Positions 1 through 7,271 of a stretch of DNA of 14,359 nt are shown one piece after another. The DNA comes from Bacillota bacterium (GTDB lineage: Bacteria > Bacillota > Clostridia > Lachnospirales > Lachnospiraceae), in the NCBI GenBank assembly GCA_023399455.1, contig JAEWPN010000186.1, positions 1 to 14,359 on the forward strand, in the 5' to 3' direction. The notes beneath the pieces are model-generated. The model was not told the DNA's origin. It saw only the letters and a program-made list of their open reading frames with translations, and searched no databases. A program made the translations under genes and the position numbers. The first letter of the stretch is position 1, and the number at the start of each line of letters is the position of its first letter.

Positions 1-249
1 CCAATCGTTGAGCAGGGGATAGCGGATGGCTCGATTCAGACACAATATTCCGCGGAGCTTTCTGAGCTGATAGTGCTGGCCGCTAATTTCTGGCTCAATC
101 CTATGATTTTTAACAATACACCCGAGGAGTGTTATAGAAAGCTCATGGTGTTCGATCAAATGCTGCGCGGCTTTGGACTGGATGTTTTGGATGACGAAAT
201 GATAAATAGGCTGCAGGAGCTGGCACAGATTTATCAGGATAGTAAATAG
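1..249 (+). CDS. TetR/AcrR-type regulator, C-terminal end (truncated by window edge)
   Basis: An open frame enters from the left edge and ends at TAG 247-249, giving 82 residues. The segment is helical with no membrane stretch (for example LSELIVLAANFWLNPMIFNN and CYRKLMVFDQMLRGFGLDVL), which resembles the ligand-binding and dimerisation half of TetR-family repressors. The DNA-binding N-terminus lies outside the window, so the family call rests on this tail and on context. The gene sits directly upstream of an MFS exporter whose promoter contains a 17-bp palindrome, the usual arrangement for a local efflux repressor. Another all-helical regulator type cannot be excluded. Confidence 0.6.
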   Translation, partial: PIVEQGIADGSIQTQYSAELSELIVLAANFWLNPMIFNNTPEECYRKLMVFDQMLRGFGLDVLDDEMINRLQELAQIYQDSK

Positions 250-311
250 ATTGACGCAGTCGTTTCTTTTGTTTTAGATATATGGACAGAAATATATTTA
301 TAACAGACGTT

Positions 312-340
312 TTGACACCTGCTTTTTATAAATATACATA
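312..340 (+). promoter_or_regulatory. Putative promoter of the MFS transporter gene
   Basis: A perfect -35 hexamer TTGACA lies at 312-317. The -10 is weak: TATACA at 333-338 (15-bp spacer) or TACATA at 335-340 (17-bp spacer). It is the only promoter-like element between the regulator stop and the MFS start. It runs into the palindrome at 338-354, so a protein bound there would cover the -10 and start-point region. Confidence 0.55.
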
Positions 341-354
341 CCGACGTTCGGTAT
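338..354 (+). promoter_or_regulatory. Palindromic operator, probable TetR-type site
   Basis: ATACCGA-CGT-TCGGTAT is a perfect inverted repeat with 7-bp arms and a 3-bp centre. It lies between the promoter and the ribosome binding site (AAGGAG, 358-363) of the MFS gene. Size and symmetry fit a TetR dimer, and a regulator tail ends only about 90 bases upstream. The link to that regulator is inference. Confidence 0.65.
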
Positions 355-372
355 TATAAGGAGATTGAAATT

Positions 373-1611
373 ATGAATGAAAAGTTATTTTCTAAGGATT
401 TTACTTTGGTAGCGGTGGGGCAGATTATCTCCCTATTCGGCAATGCTGCCCTTAGGTTCGCCCTGCCTTTATATCTGCTGAATCAAACTGGTTCTTCCGC
501 GCTTTACGGAACGGTTACCGCTTGTGCCTTTATTCCGGCAATCCTTCTCTCGCCGGCAGGAGGTATTATCGCAGACCGAGTGAATAAACGAAATATCATG
601 GTCATATTGGACTTTCTTACTTCGGCGCTTATATTGATATTCTTTTTAAGTATGGGTAGGGCAAATATCATCCTTTTGATCGGAGGTATGCTTATGCTCT
701 TATATGGTATTGCCGGATTTTATCAGCCGTCGGTTCAAGCCAGCGTTCCTGCATTAGTTGGCAAGGATAAACTCATGACAGCGAATTCTATTATCAATTC
801 CATCAGTTCACTTTCCTCTTTGCTGGGACCGGTATTGGGTGGTATTTTATATAGCATATATGGCCTTAAGACGGTACTTATACTTTGCTTTGCCTGCTTT
901 CTGCTTGCAGCGGTTATGGAGATTTTTATCGTGATTCCCTTTGAAAAGAGAGAGCGCGGAGAAAACATATGGGAAACTGCAAGATGTGATTTTACAGAGA
1001 GCCTTATCTTTATTCGAAAAGAGAAACCTATTATCGGAAGGGTTCTGCTTGTGGTTTGTGCGATCAATCTTTTTATGTCGGCAATGATTATCGTAGGTTT
1101 GCCCTACCTGATTACGGAGGTACTTAGCTTTTCCCCTGAGCAGGCGAATAGGCTCTATGGATTTGCGGAAGGTGCGCTGGCAGCCGGGGGAATCGCGGGA
1201 GGGATCCTCACGGGAATTTTCGCAAAAAGGCTGGCTGTTAAAAAAGCCGGACATTTGCTGCTGGCATGTGCCGTCTGCGTTTTCCCTATCGGAATATCCC
1301 TGGCAACTAGTTCCTCTGATATTGTAAACTACATAGTGATAAGCACATGCTGTTTTATTCTTATGGCAATTTCCACCATGTTCACGGTACAAATGCTTTC
1401 CTTTGTCCAAGCGGAAACGCCGCCTGGTATTGTTGGTAAGGTAATTGCGTTAATTCTTACGGCTTCCATGTGTGCGCAGCCGATAGGCAGTGCCTTCTAC
1501 GGTATTCTTTTTGAAAGCTGGAAAGGCTTTGAGCATGCGGTAGTGCTGCTTGCGGGGACGATATCTCTCGGAATCGCTATTGGAACAAAAAAAATATTTA
1601 AAAATCTATGA
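373..1611 (+). CDS. MFS efflux transporter (DHA3/MefA-EntS-like, MFS_3 type)
   Basis: A 412-residue polytopic membrane protein with about 12 hydrophobic segments, the normal MFS size. The loop after helix 2 carries a motif-A version, GGIIADRVNKRN (residues 63-74), with the conserved D68-R69 pair. The second half of the N-domain contains a motif-C-like SLLGPVLGGIL, typical of drug/H+ antiporters. Overall it resembles the MefA/EntS group that exports macrolides, siderophores or other small molecules by proton exchange. AAGGAG at 358-363 sets the ATG at 373. The TetR-like regulator upstream and the operator in its promoter suggest induction by a toxic or exported compound, but the substrate cannot be read from the sequence. 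Confidence 0.85.
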   Translation: MNEKLFSKDFTLVAVGQIISLFGNAALRFALPLYLLNQTGSSALYGTVTACAFIPAILLSPAGGIIADRVNKRNIMVILDFLTSALILIFFLSMGRANIILLIGGMLMLLYGIAGFYQPSVQASVPALVGKDKLMTANSIINSISSLSSLLGPVLGGILYSIYGLKTVLILCFACFLLAAVMEIFIVIPFEKRERGENIWETARCDFTESLIFIRKEKPIIGRVLLVVCAINLFMSAMIIVGLPYLITEVLSFSPEQANRLYGFAEGALAAGGIAGGILTGIFAKRLAVKKAGHLLLACAVCVFPIGISLATSSSDIVNYIVISTCCFILMAISTMFTVQMLSFVQAETPPGIVGKVIALILTASMCAQPIGSAFYGILFESWKGFEHAVVLLAGTISLGIAIGTKKIFKNL

Positions 1612-1622
1612 TTCGGAATTAA

Positions 1623-1651
1623 ATGAAAAAATTCAAAAAGTCTGCTATAAT
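1623..1651 (+). promoter_or_regulatory. Extended -10 promoter of mgsA
   Basis: TATAAT at 1646-1651 is a perfect -10, preceded by TG at 1643-1644 (extended -10). The -35 position holds ATGAAA (1623-1628), a 4/6 match with a 17-bp spacer. A start near 1658 would give a roughly 95-nt leader before mgsA. I see no terminator after the MFS gene, so read-through from it is also possible. Confidence 0.6.
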
Positions 1652-1754
1652 ACAAAATGGAAGGCTATAGGAAAACACAGCCTAAAAGTTCAAGAATATT
1701 TTTGATACTTACAAATGCTTAAAATCATACGTAAAGTAAGGAGAAACGAATTGC

Positions 1755-2237
1755 ATGGAAAAAGACTTTATCACACTTACAATTGGGAAACAGAAAAATA
1801 TCGCACTGATTGCTCATGATGCCAAAAAGGCCGATTTGATCAAATGGTGTCAGGATAACAGGGAGATATTAAAGGGGCACTTCCTTTGCGGAACGGGAAC
1901 GACGGCCCATATGATCACGGACAGCACCGGGCTTCCCGTAAGAGGATATAACAGCGGCCCGTTAGGAGGAGACCAACAGATAGGCGCGAAGATCGTAGAA
2001 GGAAGGATCGATTTTGTAATATTCTTCTCGGATCCGCTGACAGCGGCGCCTCATGATCCTGATGTCAAGGCTTTGCTCAGAATCGCCCAGGTGTACGATA
2101 TACCAATCGCGAATAATAAAGCGACCGCTGATTTCCTCATTCAGTCAAAACTGATGAATGAAAGCTATGACCACGATGTTATCAACTTCAGCAAGAATAT
2201 CGCTGAAAGGGCGACTAGTATGAAGGAGAATGCCTAA
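1755..2237 (+). CDS. mgsA: Methylglyoxal synthase
   Basis: Converts dihydroxyacetone phosphate to methylglyoxal and phosphate, a cytosolic bypass that releases phosphate when sugar phosphates accumulate. The 160 residues match the usual 150-160. The active-site set is complete and offset by two from E. coli MgsA: H21, K25, the GPLGGDQQIGA segment with D73, and FFSDPLTAAPHDPDVKAL with D93, H100 and D103. AAGGAG at 1738-1743 supports the ATG at 1755; a TTG four bases earlier is out of frame. It has its own extended -10 promoter and converges on the GntR gene with only 29 bases between stops. None of the GntR-type operator copies lies in front of it, so it is probably not part of the neighbouring regulon. 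Confidence 0.96.
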   Translation: MEKDFITLTIGKQKNIALIAHDAKKADLIKWCQDNREILKGHFLCGTGTTAHMITDSTGLPVRGYNSGPLGGDQQIGAKIVEGRIDFVIFFSDPLTAAPHDPDVKALLRIAQVYDIPIANNKATADFLIQSKLMNESYDHDVINFSKNIAERATSMKENA

Positions 2238-2266
2238 AAGGTCATAGAAATATAAAATAATAAATA

Positions 2267-2929
2267 TTAGCTAAGCGTAGTTATAATGCGCTCCCCTACC
2301 TTTTTTACATGCTCCCGCATGGCTAACACGGCAAAATCTTTTTGATTATTTTCCAGAAAGCGGATAATAGAGGCGTGCTCTTCTATAGCGTTTTCCTTAT
2401 AGGGAGGTAAGGTTCCGGATAAGATATTGATTCTTATCATAATGGGCCCCAGATTTTCTATTGTTTCCACTAAAATAGAGTTGTCGCACAAATGAGCTAT
2501 TTCGTTATGGAACATAGTATCGAGAAGGGCATATTGATAATTATCTTCCGAATGCTTTTCGACCAATTCGCTCTGGGCCTTTTGAATCTCCTTTATTTTA
2601 TGTAGTTTTTCTGCGGCGATGGGAAAGGAAATAAGTTCGATTCCAAGAGGCTCCAGATTAGACCTCATAACGGTGATGTCGTCCACGTCCTTCTGAGTAA
2701 TGGTAGACACATAGATATGTCCCGTTACATCGCAAGCGGCAAGCTTTTCATATACGAGCTGCTGCAGGGCGGAACGGATGGGGGTACGGCTTATGGACAG
2801 AGTAGCGCTAAGCTGTTCTTCCGTCAACGGTGTACCCGGCTCTAATTTATTTAGCAATATGGCTTCTTTTATAGAATTATAAGCTTGTTCTTTCAAGGTG
2901 AGCGTTTTTTGAATGGGTTGTAGTTTCAT
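2267..2929 (-). CDS. GntR-family regulator with FCD ligand domain
   Basis: A 220-residue one-component regulator. Residues about 10-75 form the GntR winged helix (LKEQAYNSIKEAILL, then the recognition region LSISRTPIRSALQQL). Residues about 80-215 form the all-helical FCD domain with the metal-type residues D137, H141, H185 and H207, which in this family hold a divalent ion beside an organic acid or amino acid ligand. The ATG at 2929 is chosen because AGAGG (plus-strand complement 2937-2941) lies 7 bases upstream. An in-frame GTG at 2956 would add nine residues but falls inside the 17-bp operator. The gene is divergent from the RocB operon, and copies of the same motif lie before itself, that operon and the ABC operon, so it is the likely repressor of all three. 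The inducer is unknown. Confidence 0.92.
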   Translation of the reverse strand: MKLQPIQKTLTLKEQAYNSIKEAILLNKLEPGTPLTEEQLSATLSISRTPIRSALQQLVYEKLAACDVTGHIYVSTITQKDVDDITVMRSNLEPLGIELISFPIAAEKLHKIKEIQKAQSELVEKHSEDNYQYALLDTMFHNEIAHLCDNSILVETIENLGPIMIRINILSGTLPPYKENAIEEHASIIRFLENNQKDFAVLAMREHVKKVGERIITTLS

Positions 2930-2941
2930 AAAATATCCTCT

Positions 2942-2958
2942 CTGTATTCTGTACACAT
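2942..2958 (-). promoter_or_regulatory. GntR operator copy A (autoregulatory site)
   Basis: Read on the minus strand this is ATGTGTACAGAATACAG. It matches copies B (3051-3067) and C (9927-9943) at 13 of 17 positions common to all three, in the pattern ATGTrTACAGwAyACrG. It lies about 14 bases downstream of the candidate -10 of the GntR gene and just before its ribosome binding site, as expected for self-repression. It is the least symmetric of the three copies. Confidence 0.72.
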
Positions 2959-2971
2959 TTATATTAAAAAT

Positions 2972-3001
2972 ATTTTACTACATAATTTCTTGGTAATGCA
3001 A
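2972..3001 (-). promoter_or_regulatory. Putative promoter of the GntR gene
   Basis: On the minus strand, TAAAAT (2977 down to 2972) is a 5/6 -10 hexamer. TTGCAT (3001 down to 2996) is a weak -35 at an 18-bp spacer. A start near 2965 would put operator copy A within the first 25 transcribed bases. The -35 is poor, so the assignment is tentative. Confidence 0.4.
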
Positions 3002-3022
3002 CAAAAAAATAAAGATTTATAG

Positions 3023-3051
3023 TTGACAAGTGTAAAAAAGTATGTTAAAAA
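3023..3051 (+). promoter_or_regulatory. Promoter of the RocB catabolic operon
   Basis: Perfect TTGACA at 3023-3028, 17-bp spacer, then TAAAAA at 3046-3051 with TG at 3043-3044 (extended -10). The last base of the -10 is the first base of operator copy B, so the predicted start (about 3058) lies inside the operator. Binding there would block polymerase directly. Confidence 0.7.
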
Positions 3052-3067
3052 TGTATACAGTACACAG
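3051..3067 (+). promoter_or_regulatory. GntR operator copy B
   Basis: ATGTATACAGTACACAG. The core GTATAC-A-GTACAC is an inverted repeat with 6-bp arms and a 1-bp centre, degenerate in one arm. It overlaps the -10 edge and predicted start of the RocB operon promoter and matches copies A and C. The local identity with copy C continues upstream through the A-rich stretch that precedes the motif. Confidence 0.78.
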
Positions 3068-3078
3068 AACTATAAAGC

Positions 3079-3113
3079 AAAGAGGCTTCTACGAAATCGT
3101 AGAGGCCTTTTTT
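3079..3113 (+). terminator. Intrinsic terminator in the RocB operon leader (possible attenuator)
   Basis: AGGCTTCTACG (3083-3093), loop AAAT, then CGTAGAGGCCT (3098-3108) form an 11-bp stem with one G-U pair, followed by TTTTTT (3108-3113). Flanking A and T residues can lengthen the stem. The U-tract faces rightward, and the upstream gene (GntR) points left, so this hairpin does not end a preceding plus-strand gene. It lies after the promoter and operator of the RocB operon and 31 bases before its start codon, which marks it as a leader terminator. The antitermination signal is not evident: only about 20 nt of transcript precede the stem. Confidence 0.78.
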
Positions 3114-3144
3114 ACATTCTGGAAAAAGAAAGGGGAGATATCGT

Positions 3145-4770
3145 TTGATCAATGAAGATATGCTGATGCTCACAAAGGAGCTGGTAAATATCAATAGTGT
3201 TAATACCACGGATGGGGAGCGGGAAATCGGTTTGTTTATGGAAGCATATATAAGAGAGATTCCCTATTTCAAGAGGCATCCTGATCAGGTAATCGTGAGA
3301 GAATTAAAGGATGATCCGCTTCACCGCCGAAATGTAATGGCGTTATTGATCGGAGAAAAAGAAAGAAAGAAAAGAACGCTGCTGTTTCACGGGCATACGG
3401 ATACCGTAGGAATTGAGGAATATGGCGCACTAAAGCCATTTGCATGCAAACCGGATGAATTAATGGAGGCGCTGGCGGGCTTGGATCTGGCACCGGAGGT
3501 AAGAGAGGATCTGGAATCCGGCAATTATCTGTTTGGAAGAGGGAGCTGCGATATGAAGAGCGGCGATGCGGTTTTTCTCGGCATTTTAAAAGAAATGTGC
3601 GGGCAGGTTCAGAATCTTAGCGGAAATATTCTGGTATCCTTCAATCCGGTGGAAGAAAACCTGCATACGGGTATCATAGAGGGACTGGATATTTTAGAGG
3701 AGCTGAAGAAGACCTATGAGCTGGAATACATACTGGCGATCAACAACGATTTCATATGCCCTTTGTTCCCGGACGACCAGATAAAAACTTTGTATACAGG
3801 AACTGTTGGCAAACTGCTTCCCTGTTTCTATATACAGGGAAAGGAAACCCATGTGGGACAGTGCTTTGAAGGTTTTGATGCATCCATGGTCGCGGCCGGA
3901 CTGGTGGATAAGATTAATTTGAACAGCGCTTTTTCGGACGAATATGAAGGGGAATATACCTATCCGCCCTCTGTGCTGAAAATGAAAGATTTAAAACCAT
4001 GGTACAATGTGCAGACAGCTTCGGAGGCATTCGTATACTTTAATTATTTTGTTCATAATGCCTCTATGGAGGAGATCATCGGGAAATTAATTACGGCGGC
4101 TAAAGAGGTAATGCAGGAGGCGCTGGCAAAAATCAATGAAATGAGCGCGCGTTTCAGTAAGCTGAGCGGCCAGGCACATAAGGATTATGAGTACCCTTAC
4201 CGGATAATGACCTATGAGGAGCTTTGGCAGATTGCAAAAGACAGAGGCTGTACGGAAAAGGATTTGGAGAGCAGGATTTTGGACGAAATGAAAAAGGGGA
4301 CGGATAAAAGAGAAATTCCTATCCAGACGGTTCGGTATCTCCTTCATGCGGCCGGCATTACTGTTCCGGCAGTGATTTTGTACTTTGCAGCGCCTTATTG
4401 CCCTCATAATACGCTGCAGGGTAAAGAGGAAGAAATAATTTCCCGGATACGGAAAATCGTGCAGGAGGTATCTGATGATACGGGGGAAACTTTTCGCTTT
4501 ATGAAGTTCTTCCCAAGCCTTTCCGACAGCAGTTATCTGAAAATAGACGATTCGGAGGAATCCCTCGGGCTTCTTACGGACAACTTTCCCGGAATGAAGG
4601 AGTTATATCCTATACCGGTAGATCAGATCAAAAGGCTCAATATTCCGGCAGTCAATTATGGCTGCTATGGAAAAGATGCTCATAAGTGGACGGAAAGAGT
4701 GAATATTCCGTATACCTTTGAAGTATTGCCGCAGCTGCTGCGTAAGACGATTGCGTTCTATTTACAATAA
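3145..4770 (+). CDS. rocB: RocB-type M20 metallohydrolase
   Basis: A 541-residue cytosolic protein of the M20 zinc peptidase/amidohydrolase family. It is the long RocB type (B. subtilis RocB is of similar size) rather than the 370-450-residue ArgE/DapE type. The di-metal set is visible: HGHTDTVG (H84, D86), GRGSCDMKSG (D136), NPVEEN (base E170, ligand E171), KETHVGQ (H236) and GKDAHKW near the C-terminus (H513). The start is TTG: AGGGGAG at 3131-3137 is 7 bases before it, while the first in-frame ATG (3160) is too far away. In Bacillus rocB lies with arginine catabolic genes, and its exact reaction is not something I can state. Hydrolysis of an amide, carbamoyl or peptide bond in an arginine-like substrate is inference. 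First gene of the operon. Confidence 0.88.
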   Translation: MINEDMLMLTKELVNINSVNTTDGEREIGLFMEAYIREIPYFKRHPDQVIVRELKDDPLHRRNVMALLIGEKERKKRTLLFHGHTDTVGIEEYGALKPFACKPDELMEALAGLDLAPEVREDLESGNYLFGRGSCDMKSGDAVFLGILKEMCGQVQNLSGNILVSFNPVEENLHTGIIEGLDILEELKKTYELEYILAINNDFICPLFPDDQIKTLYTGTVGKLLPCFYIQGKETHVGQCFEGFDASMVAAGLVDKINLNSAFSDEYEGEYTYPPSVLKMKDLKPWYNVQTASEAFVYFNYFVHNASMEEIIGKLITAAKEVMQEALAKINEMSARFSKLSGQAHKDYEYPYRIMTYEELWQIAKDRGCTEKDLESRILDEMKKGTDKREIPIQTVRYLLHAAGITVPAVILYFAAPYCPHNTLQGKEEEIISRIRKIVQEVSDDTGETFRFMKFFPSLSDSSYLKIDDSEESLGLLTDNFPGMKELYPIPVDQIKRLNIPAVNYGCYGKDAHKWTERVNIPYTFEVLPQLLRKTIAFYLQ

Positions 4771-4804
4771 GGCCCGCCACATGAGGCAGATAGGAGTGAA
4801 CATC

Positions 4805-5971
4805 ATGAAAAACATAGTATTAAGCGGGAGAAAAATAGTAATGGGTAACGGTGCCCTCTCTTTTCTTAAGGAGCTGAAATATGATAAGGCATTGATCGTC
4901 ACAGGAGGAAGCTCGATGATAAGAACGGGCGTCATCAAAGAGGCAACGGATTATCTGGAGCATAAGGGCGGTGAGGTGAAGGTGCATGCAGGAGTTGTCT
5001 CCGACCCTACGATCGAAGAGGTTATGAGAGGAGTTGCTGTCATGAAGGAATTTAAGCCTCAGGCCGTAATAGCCATAGGAGGCGGTTCCGCGATGGATTG
5101 TGCGAAAGCAATGCTTTTATTTTATGAATTTCCAATGCTTACCTTTGAGAATGTGCTGGAAATAAATGCCCGGGGCGAAATTCCGAAGGGGCGGAAAACA
5201 GAGCTTATCTGTGTTCCCTCCACATCGGGAACCGGATCGGAGGTAACGAGAGGAACGGTAATAACAGACCTTGAAAAACAATTAAAGGTTCCCATTATGA
5301 CAGATTGCCTAAGGCCGGATATTGCGATTTTAGACGGAAGGCTTCCGATGACAATGCCGAAGAATATTGTGGCTGAAACAGGAATGGATGCGCTGACACA
5401 TGCTATGGAGGCTTATATCAATCACAATCTGGATGAATTCGATGAAGCCTTGTGCAGCGGGGCTATTACGGGAATTATGAAATGGATGCCCGTGTCATAT
5501 AGGAAGGAGAACGAAGAAGAAATGCTGGCGGCACGGGAGAAGGTACATTATTATCAAGCGATGGCAGGCATAGGCTTTGCAAATGTAGGGCTTGGGATGG
5601 TACATGGTATCGCCCATTCCTTCGGAGCCGTTTTTCACATGGCGCATGGGCTTACCAATGCAATTATTCTGCCTTATGCCCTGGCATATAATCGCCGGAA
5701 TAGCGAAGTGGAGAATAAATTAAGGGAACTGTCCTATCGCTGCCGTTGTAACGATATCGTAGAAGAAATAAAAGAGCTTGCAAAACAGTTGAATATTCCT
5801 TCCAGTATTGCAGGTGCAGGAGTAGAAGAGAAAGATTTTCTGGAAAAGTATGATATTCTGACCGATCATGCCATGCTTGGTGCAACGAGAGTTAACCCGG
5901 TACCGATAGATATGGATACGATGGAGAAGTTCATAAATGCGGTTTATTATGGTACGGATATAAACTTTTAG
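4805..5971 (+). CDS. Iron-dependent (group III) alcohol dehydrogenase
   Basis: A 388-residue NAD(P)-dependent alcohol/aldehyde oxidoreductase of the Fe-ADH family, about the usual 380-390. GGGSAMD (92-98) binds the dinucleotide. D195 and H199 (TGMDALTHAMEAY) with H267 and H281 (GMVHGIAHSFGAVFHMAHG) form the iron site with the same spacings as FucO. The ATG at 4805 is set by AGGAG (4792-4796); an in-frame ATG at 4718 lies inside the upstream gene without a supporting site. It follows RocB by 34 bases and precedes an omega-aminotransferase gene by 12. That pairing fits reduction of the semialdehyde made by transamination, as in GABA or 5-aminovalerate fermentation (4-hydroxybutyrate or 5-hydroxyvalerate dehydrogenase type). 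The true aldehyde is not determined. Confidence 0.92.
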   Translation: MKNIVLSGRKIVMGNGALSFLKELKYDKALIVTGGSSMIRTGVIKEATDYLEHKGGEVKVHAGVVSDPTIEEVMRGVAVMKEFKPQAVIAIGGGSAMDCAKAMLLFYEFPMLTFENVLEINARGEIPKGRKTELICVPSTSGTGSEVTRGTVITDLEKQLKVPIMTDCLRPDIAILDGRLPMTMPKNIVAETGMDALTHAMEAYINHNLDEFDEALCSGAITGIMKWMPVSYRKENEEEMLAAREKVHYYQAMAGIGFANVGLGMVHGIAHSFGAVFHMAHGLTNAIILPYALAYNRRNSEVENKLRELSYRCRCNDIVEEIKELAKQLNIPSSIAGAGVEEKDFLEKYDILTDHAMLGATRVNPVPIDMDTMEKFINAVYYGTDINF

Positions 5972-5983
5972 GAGGATGGGACA

Positions 5984-7261
5984 ATGAAGAGCATGTATGA
6001 AAGATGTATGGATGTAATGCCGGCGGTAGCAAGACGGGCAACAACACTCGGCATAACGGATTCCGAAGGCTGTTATGTATTTACGGAGGATGGCAGAAAG
6101 ATTCTTGATTTCGCAAGCGGTGTGGCAGTGAATAACATCGGATGCAGGAATGAGAGGGTGATAAATGCCATTAAGGAGCAGATGGAAACCATGATCCACG
6201 TGGGTCATAATGTGGTTTACTATGAAGCCTACGTGAGGCTTGCCGAACAACTTGTGGAACTGACGGGAGGAGATACCAAGGTATATTTCAGCAATTCCGG
6301 AGCGGAAGCGAATGAAGGCGCCATTAAGCTTGCTAAGTACGTGACAAAGCGTCCCGGCGTGATCAGCTTTAAGAATTCTTTTCACGGAAGAACTATAGGA
6401 ACGATATCTATAACCGGTTCCAATGCCGCGTATCGGAAATATTATGAGCCTCTGTTACCAAGCGTATATTGGGCCGACTATGCGAATTGCTACAGATGTC
6501 CTTTCGCACAGAAGAAGGACACCTGTCATATGGAATGCCTCGGCCAGTTCGAGCAGATCTTTTCCAGACTTATTGCGCCGGAGTGTGTAGCGGCTATTGT
6601 CGTAGAGCCCGTTCAGGGAGAAGGCGGATATATTGCTCCGCCTAAGGAATTCTTAACAGGACTTAGGAAAATATGTGATGATCACGGTATTGTTCTCATA
6701 TTTGATGAGATACAGACCGGAATCGGCAGAACGGGTGAGTTGTTCGCTTTCCAGACCTATGGGGTAAAGCCGGATATCCTTACTTCTGCAAAGGCATTGG
6801 GCGGCGGTATTCCGCTGTCGGCAGTCATTGCCAAAAAAGAACTGATGGACTTATGGCCGGCTGGCGCCCACGGAGGCACTTTCGGAGGAAATCCGCTGGC
6901 TTGTGCCGCAGGCCTTGCGACTCTTCAGGTAATTGAAGAGGAGAAACTGCTGGAGAACTGCAAAGAAATGGGAAGCTATTTTAAAGAGAGGCTTTCGGCT
7001 CTGCAAAAGAAATTCGCCTCCGTAATCGGCGATGTTCGTGGGATAGGCCTGATGCTGGCAATGGAAATCGTTAAAACAGGGAACGAACCGGATGCCGCTC
7101 TTACCGATAAGATAAAAAATAGGGCATTGGAAAAGGATTTGCTCCTTTTGACTTGCGGAGCCGATCATAATGTGGTTCGTTTTATCGCTCCTCTCATCAT
7201 AACGAAGAGTGAGATAGATAGTGTAATAGAAATAATAGATGAAATTTTAAGCGAAAAGTAG
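5984..7261 (+). CDS. Class III PLP aminotransferase (GABA/ornithine omega-aminotransferase type)
   Basis: A 425-residue fold-type I aminotransferase of the acetylornithine/ornithine/GABA group. Visible parts are SGAEAN (105-110, phosphate cup), HGRT (134-137), EPVQGEGG (E208), FDEIQTGIGRTG (D241, pyridine-nitrogen contact) and SAKALGGG with Schiff-base K270. An unusual C-x2-C-x8-C-x3-C cluster (C169, C172, C181, C185) suggests a structural metal site; I recall similar cysteine motifs in some broad-range archaeal class III enzymes. It would move a terminal amino group, from ornithine, GABA, 5-aminovalerate or similar, to 2-oxoglutarate or pyruvate and yield a semialdehyde for the ADH encoded just upstream. 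The strong AGGAGG (5970-5975) overlaps the ADH stop codon, indicating one operon. Exact substrate unknown; amino acid racemase/epimerase relatives exist in this family. Confidence 0.92.
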   Translation: MKSMYERCMDVMPAVARRATTLGITDSEGCYVFTEDGRKILDFASGVAVNNIGCRNERVINAIKEQMETMIHVGHNVVYYEAYVRLAEQLVELTGGDTKVYFSNSGAEANEGAIKLAKYVTKRPGVISFKNSFHGRTIGTISITGSNAAYRKYYEPLLPSVYWADYANCYRCPFAQKKDTCHMECLGQFEQIFSRLIAPECVAAIVVEPVQGEGGYIAPPKEFLTGLRKICDDHGIVLIFDEIQTGIGRTGELFAFQTYGVKPDILTSAKALGGGIPLSAVIAKKELMDLWPAGAHGGTFGGNPLACAAGLATLQVIEEEKLLENCKEMGSYFKERLSALQKKFASVIGDVRGIGLMLAMEIVKTGNEPDAALTDKIKNRALEKDLLLLTCGADHNVVRFIAPLIITKSEIDSVIEIIDEILSEK

Positions 7262-7271
7262 GCGGAATATT

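Noticed and set aside
847..1410. Minus-strand open frame of 187 codons opposite the MFS gene
   Set aside because: Low-complexity, Lys/Arg/Asn/His-rich translation with no family resemblance and no ribosome binding site. The plus strand encodes a clear membrane transporter.
3818..3841. 8-bp perfect hairpin (TTCCCTGT/ACAGGGAA) inside rocB
   Set aside because: It lies within a conserved coding stretch with no T-run after it and no gene boundary nearby. Most likely chance.
4718..4804. Upstream in-frame extension of the iron ADH
   Set aside because: The added residues overlap the RocB reading frame and do not resemble the family N-terminus. AGGAG at 4792-4796 supports ATG 4805.
5720..6385. Minus-strand open frame of 221 codons across the ADH and aminotransferase genes
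   Set aside because: It spans two well-supported plus-strand genes and their junction, and its translation is rich in His, Tyr and Cys without recognisable motifs.
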